From positions 1 through 46,764 of the forward strand of contig NZ_SMJX01000026.1 of the NCBI RefSeq assembly GCF_004348535.1: a stretch of 46,764 bases of DNA, written 5' to 3'. Numbering within the stretch: the first letter of the stretch is position 1; each line of letters begins with the position of its first letter. A program made the position numbers and the translations under genes. A model generated the notes under the pieces. The model was not told the DNA's origin and did no database searches. It saw only the letters and a program-made list of their open reading frames with translations. Origin of the DNA: Actinomadura sp. KC216. GTDB lineage: Bacteria; Actinomycetota; Actinomycetes; Streptosporangiales; Streptosporangiaceae. Shown piece after piece: positions 31,562 to 41,686 of the stretch.

Positions 31562-33157
31562 GTGGAGACGACGCACGCACTCTGGCTGCTGGCCGTTCCG
31601 GTCACCGCCCTGGTCGTGGCCGCGGGAGCGCGGCGCGCGGGGGTCTCGGCGCCGCTGGTCCTGGTGATCGCGGGCCTCGCCGTCTCGTTCGTGCCGGGGG
31701 TACCGGAGTTCGAGCTCGACCCGGAGATCGCGCTGTACGTTTTCCTGCCGCCGCTGCTGTTCGCCGCGGCCTGGAAGAGCTCCTACGCGGGCCTGCGCGA
31801 GAACGCCTGGTCGATCGGGTTCCTGTCGGTCGGGCTGGTGCTGTTCACCACGTTCGCCGTGGGGTACGCGGCGTACCTGCTGGTCCCCGATCTGCCGCTG
31901 GCGGCGGCGTTCGTGCTCGGCGCGATCGTGGCGCCGCCGGACGCGGTCGCGGCGGTGAGCGTCGCGCAGCGCCTCGGCCTGCCGCGCCGGACGGTGACGA
32001 TCCTGGTCGGCGAGAGCCTGTTCAACGACGCGACGGCGCTGACGGCGTTCCGCGTCGCGCTGATCGCGGCGACCGGCGCGGGCTTCACGCTGCTGGACGG
32101 CGTGTGGCGCTTCCTGTTCGCCGCCGCGGTCGGCACGGCCGTCGGGCTGCTGCTCGGGCCCCCGCTGCACTGGCTGCGGACGCGGCTGAACGATCCGCTG
32201 GTGGAGAACGGCGTCGCGGTCGTGACGCCGTTCGCCGCCTACCTGATCGCCGAGAGCGTGCACGCGTCCGGGGTCATCGCGGTGGTGGTCAGCGGGCTGT
32301 ACCTGGGGCACCGGGCGACCGAGTCGACGGCCGTGACCAGGCTGATCGGGCAGTCGTTCTGGAAGGTCATGGTCTTCATCCTGGAGTCGGTGGTCTTCCT
32401 GCTGATCGGCCTGCAGCTGCCGCCGGTGATCGACGGGCTGTCGCACCGGAGCGTGCCGGAGCTGGCCTGGTGGGCGCTGGCGATCTTCGCGGTGACGGTC
32501 GTCGCGCGGTTCGTGTGGGTGTTCCCCGCCTCCTACGTCCCGCGGCTGCTGTCGAAGCGGCAGCGCGAGCGCGAGGACCCGGGGTGGCGCGGCCGGACGA
32601 TCGCGTCGTGGGCGGGCATGCGCGGGGTGGTGTCCCTCGCCGCCGCGTTCGCGATCCCGTTCGCCACCGCGGCGGACGAGCCGTTCCCCGGCCGCGACCT
32701 GATCCTGTTCCTGACGTTCACGACCGTCCTCGGGACGCTGCTCGTGCAGGGGGTGACGTTCCCGGCGCTGATCCGCGCGCTCGGCGTCGGCGGTGACCGC
32801 GAGCGCTACGCCGACACCGTCGCGGAGGCGGGCGCGCAGCACGCCGCCGCGCGGGCGGCGCTGGAGCGGCTGGACGAGCTGACCGCCGGGCAGGACCTGG
32901 ACGCCGACGTCGTGGAGCGGCTCCGGCAGCTCGCCGAGCACCGGCAGCTGCGCGCCTGGGAACGGCTCGGCGGCGGGACGGGCCCGGAGGGCGAGGAGGT
33001 GCCGACGGCGATGTACCGGCGGCTGCGGCGGGAGATGCTGGCGGCGGAGCGGCGGGTGTTCGTCCAGATGCGGGACGAGCGCCGCATCGACGACGAGGTC
33101 CTCACCCGCGTCATGCACGAGCTGGACCTGGAGGAGGCCGCGCTCAACCGCGAGTAG
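31562..33157 (+). CDS. Na+/H+ antiporter, CPA1 family
   Basis: A 531-residue cation/proton antiporter. The start is uncertain: GTG 31562 gives the usual short N-terminus (METTHALWLLAV), while ATG 31523 adds 13 residues with AGAGGGG directly abutting it. About 12 membrane helices span 1-420, including the transport-site motifs APPDAVAAVSV and GESLFNDATALTAF and the late SWAGMRGVVSLAAA. A cytoplasmic helical tail of about 110 residues (425-531), rich in Arg/Glu, follows. It exchanges Na+ or K+ for H+ and contributes to pH and salt homeostasis. Confidence 0.93.
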   Translation: METTHALWLLAVPVTALVVAAGARRAGVSAPLVLVIAGLAVSFVPGVPEFELDPEIALYVFLPPLLFAAAWKSSYAGLRENAWSIGFLSVGLVLFTTFAVGYAAYLLVPDLPLAAAFVLGAIVAPPDAVAAVSVAQRLGLPRRTVTILVGESLFNDATALTAFRVALIAATGAGFTLLDGVWRFLFAAAVGTAVGLLLGPPLHWLRTRLNDPLVENGVAVVTPFAAYLIAESVHASGVIAVVVSGLYLGHRATESTAVTRLIGQSFWKVMVFILESVVFLLIGLQLPPVIDGLSHRSVPELAWWALAIFAVTVVARFVWVFPASYVPRLLSKRQREREDPGWRGRTIASWAGMRGVVSLAAAFAIPFATAADEPFPGRDLILFLTFTTVLGTLLVQGVTFPALIRALGVGGDRERYADTVAEAGAQHAAARAALERLDELTAGQDLDADVVERLRQLAEHRQLRAWERLGGGTGPEGEEVPTAMYRRLRREMLAAERRVFVQMRDERRIDDEVLTRVMHELDLEEAALNRE

Positions 33158-33190
33158 ACCCCGCGGGGTGGGCCCGCCAGGCGGGGCCCG
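33158..33190 (+). terminator. GC-rich dyads after the antiporter stop
   Basis: The 12-bp palindrome ACCCCGCGGGGT (33158-33169) begins at the base after the TAG. It is followed directly by GGGCCCG and CGGGGCCC arms (33170-33189), which can form a 7-bp stem with one bulge. It is probably a terminator without U-tract. Confidence 0.45.
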
Positions 33191-33284
33191 TCAGACGAGC
33201 CCGGCAGGTGGGCGCGGCGGTCGTACCCGGGTCCCCGGCCACGACTGGGCGCCGTAGCCGGGGCGGCAAGGTGGAGCGGAGGTG

Positions 33285-34199
33285 TCAGGTCGCCCCGTTG
33301 AGGGGCTGCTCGGGCAGTTCGACCGTGTAGGACTCCTTCACCACGTCCAGGTGGTGCCAGGACTCCCGGACCGTCACGCCGGGCACGGACCGGATGGCGT
33401 CCAGCACGGCGACCAGCTCGCTGCGCGAGGCCGCCTCGGCCTGCCCGACGATGTCGTAGCGGCCGAAGCCCGTCGCCAGGTAGCGGATGCCGTCCTGCGC
33501 GGCGACCGCGTCGGCCGCCTTCCGCAGCCCGCCGGTGACCACCAGCCCGAACCCGCCGAGCTCGGCGGCGCCGAGGGCCAGCGGGTCGGCCAGGCCGGTG
33601 ACCTGGATGACGCCCGAGCGCATCAGCCTGACCACCCGGGCGCGGGTGGCGGCCTGCGACAGGCCGATGATGTGCGCGAGACGGGTGTAAGGGGCGCGCC
33701 CGTCGCGCTGCAGCTCCTGCAGGAGCCGCCAGTCGATGCCGTCGAGGGTGACCTCGCCGAGCTCGCGCACCACCGCGTGCGTGTCGCGCACGGTGGCCAC
33801 CGACCGGAACACCTCCGCCGCGCGGACGCCGGGGACGGACCTGAGCTGGTCCACCTCGGCGGCGAGCGCGGCGTCGTCACGGGTGCGCACCTGCGCGACC
33901 AGGTCGTACGGGCCGGCGGTCAGGGCGGCGAAGCTGACGGCGGGCCGCTCGGCGACGGCAGCGGCCACCTCCCGCGCGGAGCCGTCCACGGTGACCGAGA
34001 GGTGTCCGACCGCCTCGGCGCCGACGACGGCGGCGTGCACGATGCCGACGACGCGGACGACCTGCGTCTCGAGAAGGTGCTGCACCCGTGCCCGCACGGC
34101 CGTGCGGGAAAGCCCGACGCGGTCGGCGAGCGCCTGGAACGTCGCCCTGCCATCCCGCTGGAGCTCGCGGACGAGCACGGCGTCGACCGCATCCAGCAC
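33285..34199 (-). CDS. Lrp/AsnC-family regulator, double-length (two HTH-RAM units)
   Basis: A 304-residue protein from GTG 34199, chosen for GGAGGA 6 nt upstream; ATG 34217 would add six residues. It is a tandem duplication of the about 150-residue Lrp unit. HTH1 is at about 1-50 (LVRELQRDGRATFQALADRVGLSRTAV) with RAM1 to about 145. HTH2 is at about 155-200 (DWRLLQELQRDGRAPYTRLAHIIGLSQAA) with RAM2 to about 285. Fused Lrp proteins form pseudo-dimers. The RAM domain binds amino acids and sets oligomer state. Nothing amino-acid related lies adjacent, so the target is unknown. A 9-bp dyad sits 50 bp upstream and could be its own operator. Confidence 0.9.
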   Translation of the reverse strand: MLDAVDAVLVRELQRDGRATFQALADRVGLSRTAVRARVQHLLETQVVRVVGIVHAAVVGAEAVGHLSVTVDGSAREVAAAVAERPAVSFAALTAGPYDLVAQVRTRDDAALAAEVDQLRSVPGVRAAEVFRSVATVRDTHAVVRELGEVTLDGIDWRLLQELQRDGRAPYTRLAHIIGLSQAATRARVVRLMRSGVIQVTGLADPLALGAAELGGFGLVVTGGLRKAADAVAAQDGIRYLATGFGRYDIVGQAEAASRSELVAVLDAIRSVPGVTVRESWHHLDVVKESYTVELPEQPLNGAT

Positions 34200-34248
34200 G
34201 GCTGTCCTCCTCGACATGTGATGGAGATGAATCGGTTTGTCGACAACT

Positions 34249-34297
34249 GCAAGATCATTCCATTTCAGGACGGTATGACGTCAGATATTGATCTTGC
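34249..34297. promoter_or_regulatory. Dyad upstream of the Lrp-type gene
   Basis: GCAAGATCA (34249-34257) is exactly repeated in inverted form as TGATCTTGC (34289-34297) around 31 bp. That interval contains the 8-bp palindrome TGACGTCA (34276-34283). It lies 50-100 bp upstream of the leftward Lrp gene in a locally AT-richer stretch, the kind of place where Lrp proteins autoregulate. Confidence 0.45.
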
Positions 34298-36294
<1,997 letters not shown>

Positions 36295-36306
36295 AGGCTT
36301 CCCCAT

Positions 36307-36348
36307 GATCAGCGTGGCTTTCGCGACACGCCGCCCTCGCCGCTGATC
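36307..36348 (+). terminator. Possible terminator after guaB1
   Basis: GATCAGCG (36307-36314) pairs exactly with CGCTGATC (36341-36348), followed by TTTCT. The 26-nt loop is long, so the call is weak. Confidence 0.35.
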
Positions 36349-36422
36349 TTTCTCCGCTCTGACCTGCACGCTTTTAGCAGTGGGGCGGAGAAGGGGGTCT
36401 TCGTCCCCGAAGGGGGCGGAGC

Positions 36423-37898
36423 ATGGTCGATGGGCCGATCGGCGACGGGACGCGGCTGCTGCCGGACCAGGACGCAGGGCACGAGCAGGACACACAGGTC
36501 GCAGAGGACGCTCAGAACGTACGGCACGGACCCGACGAACAGCACGGACGGCACGAGCGGGACGCGGCACTGCGGGGACTGGTCCAGGCGCTGCTGATCG
36601 CCGCGGTGTCCCCGGCGCTGCCGGGCGTCGCGCACCTGCGCGCCGGGCGGGTCCGGCTCGGCGTGGCGCTGGTGTTCGCCCAGGCGCTGCTGATCACGGG
36701 CGCCGCGGCCGCCGCGGGCGAGGGCAGGTCCCTGTTCCTGGAACTGTCGGTGCGGCCCGGCTGGCTGCTGGCGGTGGCGGTCGGCGCGGTCGTGCTGGCG
36801 GGGCTGTGGACGGCGCTGATCGTCCACTCCTACGCGGTCCTGGTCCCGGACGGCCTGTCACCGCTGTGGCGGCTGGCGGGGGGCACCTCCGTGTCGGTTC
36901 TGTGCCTGCTGGTCGTCGTCCCGCCGCTGACCGTCGCGCACTACGGCTACCTGCAGCGCGACCTGGTCGACAGCCTGTTCGCCGAAGGAGCGGGCCCGGC
37001 CGCGCGGGCAGGTGCCCCGGCGGCGGGCGCCCCCGGCCCGTGGGCGGGCACGCCGCGCTTCAACGTGCTGTTCATCGGCGGCGACGCCGACGTGGGCCGT
37101 CCCGGCGTCCGCACCGACAGCATGACGCTGGCCAGCATCGACACCAGGACGGGCGACACGCTGCTGATGAGCCTGCCCCGCAACCTGCAGCACGTGCCGC
37201 TGTGGTCGGGCGAGAAGCGGATCCCGTTCGCGCCCGAGCGGCTGCTGAACGAGGTGTACGAGAACGGCATCCGGAACCCCGGGCTGCTGGCGGGCGGCGG
37301 GCACGTCCGCAATCCGGGCGCCGAGCTGCTGAAACGGACGGTCACCCACATCCTCGGCCTGCCCGTTCCGTACTACGCGATGGTGGACATGCGGAGCTTC
37401 CGGCAGATCGTGGACGCGGTCGGCGGCGTCCGGGTCTGCGTGTCCGGCGCCGTGCCCGTCCCCAGGCAGCAGGTGCCGTCGGGGGTGCTGAAGCCCGGCT
37501 GCCGCAAGCTCAGCGGGCGGGAGGCCCTCTGGTACGGGCGGTCCCGGACGGGCAGCAGCGACTACGCCCGCATGAGCCGCCAGAAATGCCTGATGTGGGC
37601 GCTGGCCCGGCAGGCGGGGCCGCTGACCGTGCTGCGCAGCTTCCAGCGCCTCACCGAGGTCTTCAAATACTCCGTCAACACCGACCTGCCGCAGAGCCTG
37701 CTCCCCGCGCTGGTCGGCCTCGCCGCCAAGATCAGGACCGCGGAGATCACCAGCCTGCAGTTCGTCCCGCCGGTCATCTCGACCGGGCGGCCGGACTATC
37801 CGCAGATCAGGAGGATGGCGGCGCGGGCCGTCCGGGACGCGGGCTCGGGCGCCCAGAGCGCGGAGGGGCTGCACATCCTGAGCAACGACTGCACCTGA
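36423..37898 (+). CDS. LytR-CpsA-Psr (LCP) family wall-polymer ligase, copy 1
   Basis: A 491-residue protein. An acidic/polar N-terminus of about 45 residues is followed by four predicted membrane segments (50-175; GLVQALLIAAVSPALPGV, GVALVFAQALLITGAAAAA, LLAVAVGAVVLAGLW, SVLCLLVVVPPLTVA). An extracytoplasmic LCP domain follows (about 210-450): FNVLFIGGDA, VRTDSMTLASID, MSLPRNLQHVPL, LLNEVYENG, YYAMVDMRSF and ALWYGRSRTGSSDYARMSRQK. The Asp and Arg residues that bind the pyrophosphate of the polyprenyl-linked donor are present. LCP enzymes attach teichoic-acid-like or arabinogalactan-like polymers to peptidoglycan. A near-homologous gene follows. Confidence 0.93.
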   Translation: MVDGPIGDGTRLLPDQDAGHEQDTQVAEDAQNVRHGPDEQHGRHERDAALRGLVQALLIAAVSPALPGVAHLRAGRVRLGVALVFAQALLITGAAAAAGEGRSLFLELSVRPGWLLAVAVGAVVLAGLWTALIVHSYAVLVPDGLSPLWRLAGGTSVSVLCLLVVVPPLTVAHYGYLQRDLVDSLFAEGAGPAARAGAPAAGAPGPWAGTPRFNVLFIGGDADVGRPGVRTDSMTLASIDTRTGDTLLMSLPRNLQHVPLWSGEKRIPFAPERLLNEVYENGIRNPGLLAGGGHVRNPGAELLKRTVTHILGLPVPYYAMVDMRSFRQIVDAVGGVRVCVSGAVPVPRQQVPSGVLKPGCRKLSGREALWYGRSRTGSSDYARMSRQKCLMWALARQAGPLTVLRSFQRLTEVFKYSVNTDLPQSLLPALVGLAAKIRTAEITSLQFVPPVISTGRPDYPQIRRMAARAVRDAGSGAQSAEGLHILSNDCT

Positions 37899-38008
37899 CG
37901 CCCCGCCCGCAAGGCCCGAGGCCGTCTCCTACGCAACCTTTGCCCGGTTCCGAGCGTCCTTAAAGTGAGCCGGGGCTTAATCCGGCGTGGGCGGGAATCG
38001 GAGCGTAC

Positions 38009-39481
38009 ATGGGATCGGCGAGGCGGCGCGCCCGGACGGGGGACGCGGATCGTTCGTCCGGCGGCGAGGGGCTGGCCCGCGCGCTGGCGCTGACGCTCAC
38101 GTCCGCCCTGGTCTGGGGGGTGGCCCACTTCGTCGTCGGCCGCCGCGCCGCCGGCGGGGTGCTGCTGGCCCTGTACCTCGCGATCGTCGTCGCGTTCGCG
38201 GGCGCCGCCACCGTCTACCGCTCGGACCTGCCGACGCTCGCCGTCCAGCCGGACATGCTGCAGCGGCTGACCGCCGCGCTCGTCGCGCTCGGCCTGCTGT
38301 GGATGGTCGTCGTGGTGTGGTCCTACCTGGTGCTGCGGCCCGTCCGGATGACGAACGCCGCCCGCTCGCTGGGCGCGGCCTCGGTGGCCGTGATGTGCCT
38401 CGCCGTCGCCGTCCCCGCGGCCTGGTCGGCGCACAAGAGCTATGTCGCCAGGGACGCGCTGACCAGCATCTTCCGCACCGGCACCGAGAACGGCAGGCAC
38501 GTCGACACCGACGACCCGTTCGACGGGCAGCCGCGCGTGAACATCCTGCTCATCGGCGGCGACGCCGCCGAGAACCGCACCGGCGTGCGCACCGACAGCA
38601 TGACGGTGGCCAGCGTCGACACCAAGACCGGCGACACGGTGCTGCTGAGCCTGCCCCGCAACCTGGAGAACGTCCCGTTCCCGCCGGGCCCGGCCCGCGA
38701 CCGCTTCCCGTACGGCTTCACCGGTGACGGCGCGGGAACGCCGGGCCTGCTGAACGAGGTGTACCAGTACGCCGAGGACCACCCGGACGTGGTGCCCGGC
38801 GTCCCGAAGAACCACCGCGGCCCCGAGCTGCTGAAGGCGACCATCGCCGGTGTGCTCGGCCTGCGCGTCGACTACTACATCCTCGTCGACATGTTCGGGT
38901 TCGCCGACATCGTCGACGCGATGGGCGGCGTCACGATGAAGGTCGACCAGCCGATCCCGTACGGGCTGGAGGGCGCCGTGCTGGAGCCCGGCTACCGGAA
39001 GCTGTCGGGCAAGGAGGCCCTCTGGTACGGGCGGTCGCGCACCAACAGCAGCGACTACGTCCGGATGGGCCGGCAGAAGTGCCTGATGCGGGCGATCGCA
39101 GAGCAGGCCAACCCGCAGACCGTCCTGAGCAGCTTCGACAAGCTCGCCGCCGCCGCCAAGCGGACCCTGTCGACCGACATCCCGCAGGAGCTGCTGCCCG
39201 CGCTGGTGAAGCTGTCCAACAAGGTCAAGGACGGCGCGAAGATCAACAGCCTGCAGTTCGTGCCGCCGCTGATCTACACGGGAAGCCCCGACTTCGACCT
39301 GATCCGCAAGCTGACGTCCGAGGCGATCAGCAGCGATCCGCGGCAGGTGAGCAGCCATCCGGGCGCGTCCGCGAGCGCGTCGCCGGGGGCGACGCCGGCC
39401 CAGACGGAGGATCCGGACGACGGCGGGACGCCGAAGGTCCCCAGCAAGCCGGTCTCCCTCGATTCCAGCTGCCCCAAGTGA
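38009..39481 (+). CDS. LytR-CpsA-Psr (LCP) family wall-polymer ligase, copy 2
   Basis: A 490-residue paralogue of the preceding gene with the same plan. The membrane region is about 20-150 and the LCP domain about 175-430 (VNILLIGGDAAENRTGVRTDSMTVASVD split across VRTDSM and SLPRNLENVPF, GLLNEVYQYAEDHPD, YYILVDMFGF, ALWYGRSRTNSSDYVRMGRQK). A Ser/Pro/Asp-rich tail (about 440-490) ends in SLDSSCPK. Strong similarity in the catalytic blocks and a more divergent membrane region point to an old tandem duplication. The 110-nt spacer contains its own AT-richer promoter-like stretch, so it may be expressed separately. Confidence 0.93.
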   Translation: MGSARRRARTGDADRSSGGEGLARALALTLTSALVWGVAHFVVGRRAAGGVLLALYLAIVVAFAGAATVYRSDLPTLAVQPDMLQRLTAALVALGLLWMVVVVWSYLVLRPVRMTNAARSLGAASVAVMCLAVAVPAAWSAHKSYVARDALTSIFRTGTENGRHVDTDDPFDGQPRVNILLIGGDAAENRTGVRTDSMTVASVDTKTGDTVLLSLPRNLENVPFPPGPARDRFPYGFTGDGAGTPGLLNEVYQYAEDHPDVVPGVPKNHRGPELLKATIAGVLGLRVDYYILVDMFGFADIVDAMGGVTMKVDQPIPYGLEGAVLEPGYRKLSGKEALWYGRSRTNSSDYVRMGRQKCLMRAIAEQANPQTVLSSFDKLAAAAKRTLSTDIPQELLPALVKLSNKVKDGAKINSLQFVPPLIYTGSPDFDLIRKLTSEAISSDPRQVSSHPGASASASPGATPAQTEDPDDGGTPKVPSKPVSLDSSCPK

Positions 39482-39516
39482 TCCCCCCGCCGGACCGCGG
39501 CGGGCGACACTGTGAG

Positions 39517-39987
39517 GTGAAGAGGGCGTATCGGGTCCGCCAGGCCGTCAACGCGGTCAACCTCTCGACGGGGCTCGGGCTCCTGCTGGCCGCGACCGGC
39601 ACGCCCGGTCTTCGCCGGATCCGCCGGATCCCGGACGGGCTGCTGCTCGCCGGCGGGTACCGGCTGCCGTTCCCGATCGCGCCCGCGTTCACGGTCGGCA
39701 ACGTCGTGCTCGTGCGCGGCGACGCGTCCCGCCTGGAAAGCACGTCCCGCTCGCCGGGCGGGTCGCGGCTGCTGCGGCACGAGGGACGCCATGCGACGCA
39801 GTACGCCTGGTGCCTGGGCCCCGCCATGATCCCGCTGTACGGGGTGTGCGCGGGCGTTTCGATGCTGCTGTGCGGGGACTGGGCGTCCTACAACCCCTTC
39901 GAGCGCCGCGCGGGCCTGGAGGACGGCGGCTACGAGCGGCACCCGCTGCGCCCGTACCTGCGCGCTCGGCGACGGGGGGAGAATTGA
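39517..39987 (+). CDS. Small protein with zincin-like HEGRH...NPFERRA motif
   Basis: A 156-residue protein from GTG 39517, 35 nt after LCP copy 2. I do not recognise a characterised family. It has HExxH as HEGRH (88-92), followed 34-40 residues later by NPFERRA (126-132), the spacing and form (N-x-x-E-x-x-A) of a gluzincin third-ligand motif. A hydrophobic segment (99-119, CLGPAMIPLYGVCAGVSMLLC) lies between the two. The N-terminal region (15-50) is hydrophobic/basic. It could be a small membrane-associated metallopeptidase or a non-catalytic relative. Downstream of two LCP ligases, a wall-related role is possible. Confidence 0.75.
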   Translation: MKRAYRVRQAVNAVNLSTGLGLLLAATGTPGLRRIRRIPDGLLLAGGYRLPFPIAPAFTVGNVVLVRGDASRLESTSRSPGGSRLLRHEGRHATQYAWCLGPAMIPLYGVCAGVSMLLCGDWASYNPFERRAGLEDGGYERHPLRPYLRARRRGEN

Positions 39988-40012
39988 GGAGGACGACTTC
40001 CTCGAAAGGCGG

Positions 40013-41095
40013 GTGCGGGTGCCCCAGATCCATGGCTGCGACGCCTACCACGTGGTGATGCCGCGCGGACGGCGGCCGGAGAGCGTCCTCGTCCGCCTGA
40101 CCGGCGGCGACGCGGTCGGGTGGGGCGAGATGGCCGTCCCCGCCGGCCCTCGGGCGCCCGCCGGGCCGGGCGACGGCGGCGGCGCCTGGGCCGACATCGA
40201 GGAGCGCATGGGCCCCGCCCTCATCGGGCTCGACTGGGAGCGGCCGGAGGACGTGTCCGCCGCGGCCGACCTCGGCGCCCGCGAGGCGGCCGCCGCCATC
40301 AACACCGCCTGCTGGGACCTGTGGTGCCGGACGCGGGGCCTGCCGCTCGCGCACGCGCTCAGCGGCACCCGCACGTCCATCGTGACCGGCGCGCGGATCT
40401 CGCCGGAGGCGAACCTGGACACGATCGCGGGCCGCGTCAACCAGGCCGTGGGAGCGGGCCACACCCGCGTCACGCTGGACATCCGTCCCGGCTGGGACAT
40501 CGAGCCCGTCCGGGCGATCCGGCAGGCGTACCCGACGCTCGCGCTCGTCGCCGACGCGGGCCACGCCTACACCGAGTCGCCCGAGCACCTGGCCGTCCTG
40601 GAGGCGCTCGACTCCTACGGCGTCGTGGTGATCGAGCGCCCGTTCCCCGGCGGCGACCTCGCCGCGCACGCCCGGCTCCAGCTGCGCGTCGGCAGCGCCG
40701 TCGCGCCCGCCGTCGGCGATCTGGAGACCCTCGACGCGGCGCTGTCGCTGGACGCGGGCCGCGCGCTGCACCTGCGCCTCGACCGGCTCGGCGGGCTGAC
40801 CGCGGCCCGCAGCGCCCACGACCTGGCGTACGCGGCCGGGTGGGACGTGTGGTGCAGCGGCTCGGGCGCGTTCGGCATCGGCCAGGCCGCGGCGGTCGCG
40901 CTGGCGTCGCTGCCGGGCTGCACGCTGCCGAGCGACGTGTCCGACCCGGCGGGCGGGCCGGTGTTCGTGACGCCGCCGGTGCGCTCGTCCGGCGGCGTCG
41001 TCGGCGTGCCGCTCACCCAGCCGGGCCTCGGCCACGAGATCGACGAGGAGCGCATCGAGCGGCTGGCGACCCGCCGGATGCGCCTGTCGGCGTGA
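40013..41095 (+). CDS. Enolase-superfamily protein (OSBS/N-acylamino-acid racemase-like), catalytic residues lost
   Basis: A 360-residue protein of the MenC/NSAR fold. Start GTG 40013 has AAAGG 3 nt upstream, and GTG 40019 is an alternative. The structural motifs [31 protein letters not shown] and [14 protein letters not shown] follow Amycolatopsis-type NSAR closely. Yet the KxK general-acid/base motif is T154-L-D156, the third metal ligand region (normally LDES) reads APAVGD, the late catalytic Lys is Arg255, and the GMxE loop is SGSGAFG. Only metal ligands Asp181 and Glu208 remain. It is almost certainly not an active racemase or OSBS. Its stop overlaps the P-loop kinase start (GTGA), implying coupled function. 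Confidence 0.85.
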   Translation: MRVPQIHGCDAYHVVMPRGRRPESVLVRLTGGDAVGWGEMAVPAGPRAPAGPGDGGGAWADIEERMGPALIGLDWERPEDVSAAADLGAREAAAAINTACWDLWCRTRGLPLAHALSGTRTSIVTGARISPEANLDTIAGRVNQAVGAGHTRVTLDIRPGWDIEPVRAIRQAYPTLALVADAGHAYTESPEHLAVLEALDSYGVVVIERPFPGGDLAAHARLQLRVGSAVAPAVGDLETLDAALSLDAGRALHLRLDRLGGLTAARSAHDLAYAAGWDVWCSGSGAFGIGQAAAVALASLPGCTLPSDVSDPAGGPVFVTPPVRSSGGVVGVPLTQPGLGHEIDEERIERLATRRMRLSA

Positions 41096-41682
41096 CGCCC
41101 GGCGCGGCCGCGGACGTGCCGCCCGCCCCGGTGTGGGTGGTGGCGGGGCCGCCTGGCTGCGGGAAGACGACCGTGGCGGGGCTGCTGCTGGCGCGGCTGC
41201 GTCCCGTCCCCGCGCTGCTGGACAAGGACACCCTCTACGGGCCGTTCGTCGAGGCGGTCCTCGCGGCGGCCGGGCGTGATCCGGGCGAGCGCGAGGGCCC
41301 CTGGTACGACGAGCACGTCAAGCGGCAGGAGTACGCGGGGATGACGGCGGCGGCCCGGGAGATCCGCGCGCACGGGTGCCCGGTGCTGCTGAGCGGCCCG
41401 TTCACCGGCCAGATCCGCTCGCCGTCCCGTTGGGCGGAGTGGACCCGCGCCCTCGGCGGCCCGCCCGTGCGCCTCGTGTGGATCAGGACGGACGCCGCGA
41501 CGCTCCGCCACCGGCTGGAGCGGCGCGGCTCGCCCCGCGACACGGGCAAGCTGGCCGCGTTCGGCGCGTTCACGGAGCGGATGCGCCCGGACGAGCCGCC
41601 GCCCGTCCCGCACACCGCCGTCGACAACCGCCTGGCCGCCGCCCGGCCACTGGCCGCCCAGCTGGACGACCTGCTCCCCTGA
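41092..41682 (+). CDS. P-loop AAA/zeta-toxin-like small kinase
   Basis: A 196-residue P-loop NTPase starting at GTG 41092, which overlaps the preceding stop by 4 nt. Walker [10 protein letters not shown] is at 19-27, followed by [11 protein letters not shown] (a DKD-type substrate motif), a region of paired Arg residues ([23 protein letters not shown], resembling lid arginines), and a C-terminal helix. It resembles shikimate/gluconate-kinase or tunicamycin/chloramphenicol phosphotransferase-type small kinases and AAA_33 proteins. The substrate is unknown. The coupled pseudo-enolase upstream could be a binding partner. Confidence 0.82.
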   Translation: MTPGAAADVPPAPVWVVAGPPGCGKTTVAGLLLARLRPVPALLDKDTLYGPFVEAVLAAAGRDPGEREGPWYDEHVKRQEYAGMTAAAREIRAHGCPVLLSGPFTGQIRSPSRWAEWTRALGGPPVRLVWIRTDAATLRHRLERRGSPRDTGKLAAFGAFTERMRPDEPPPVPHTAVDNRLAAARPLAAQLDDLLP

Positions 41683-41686
41683 CCCG

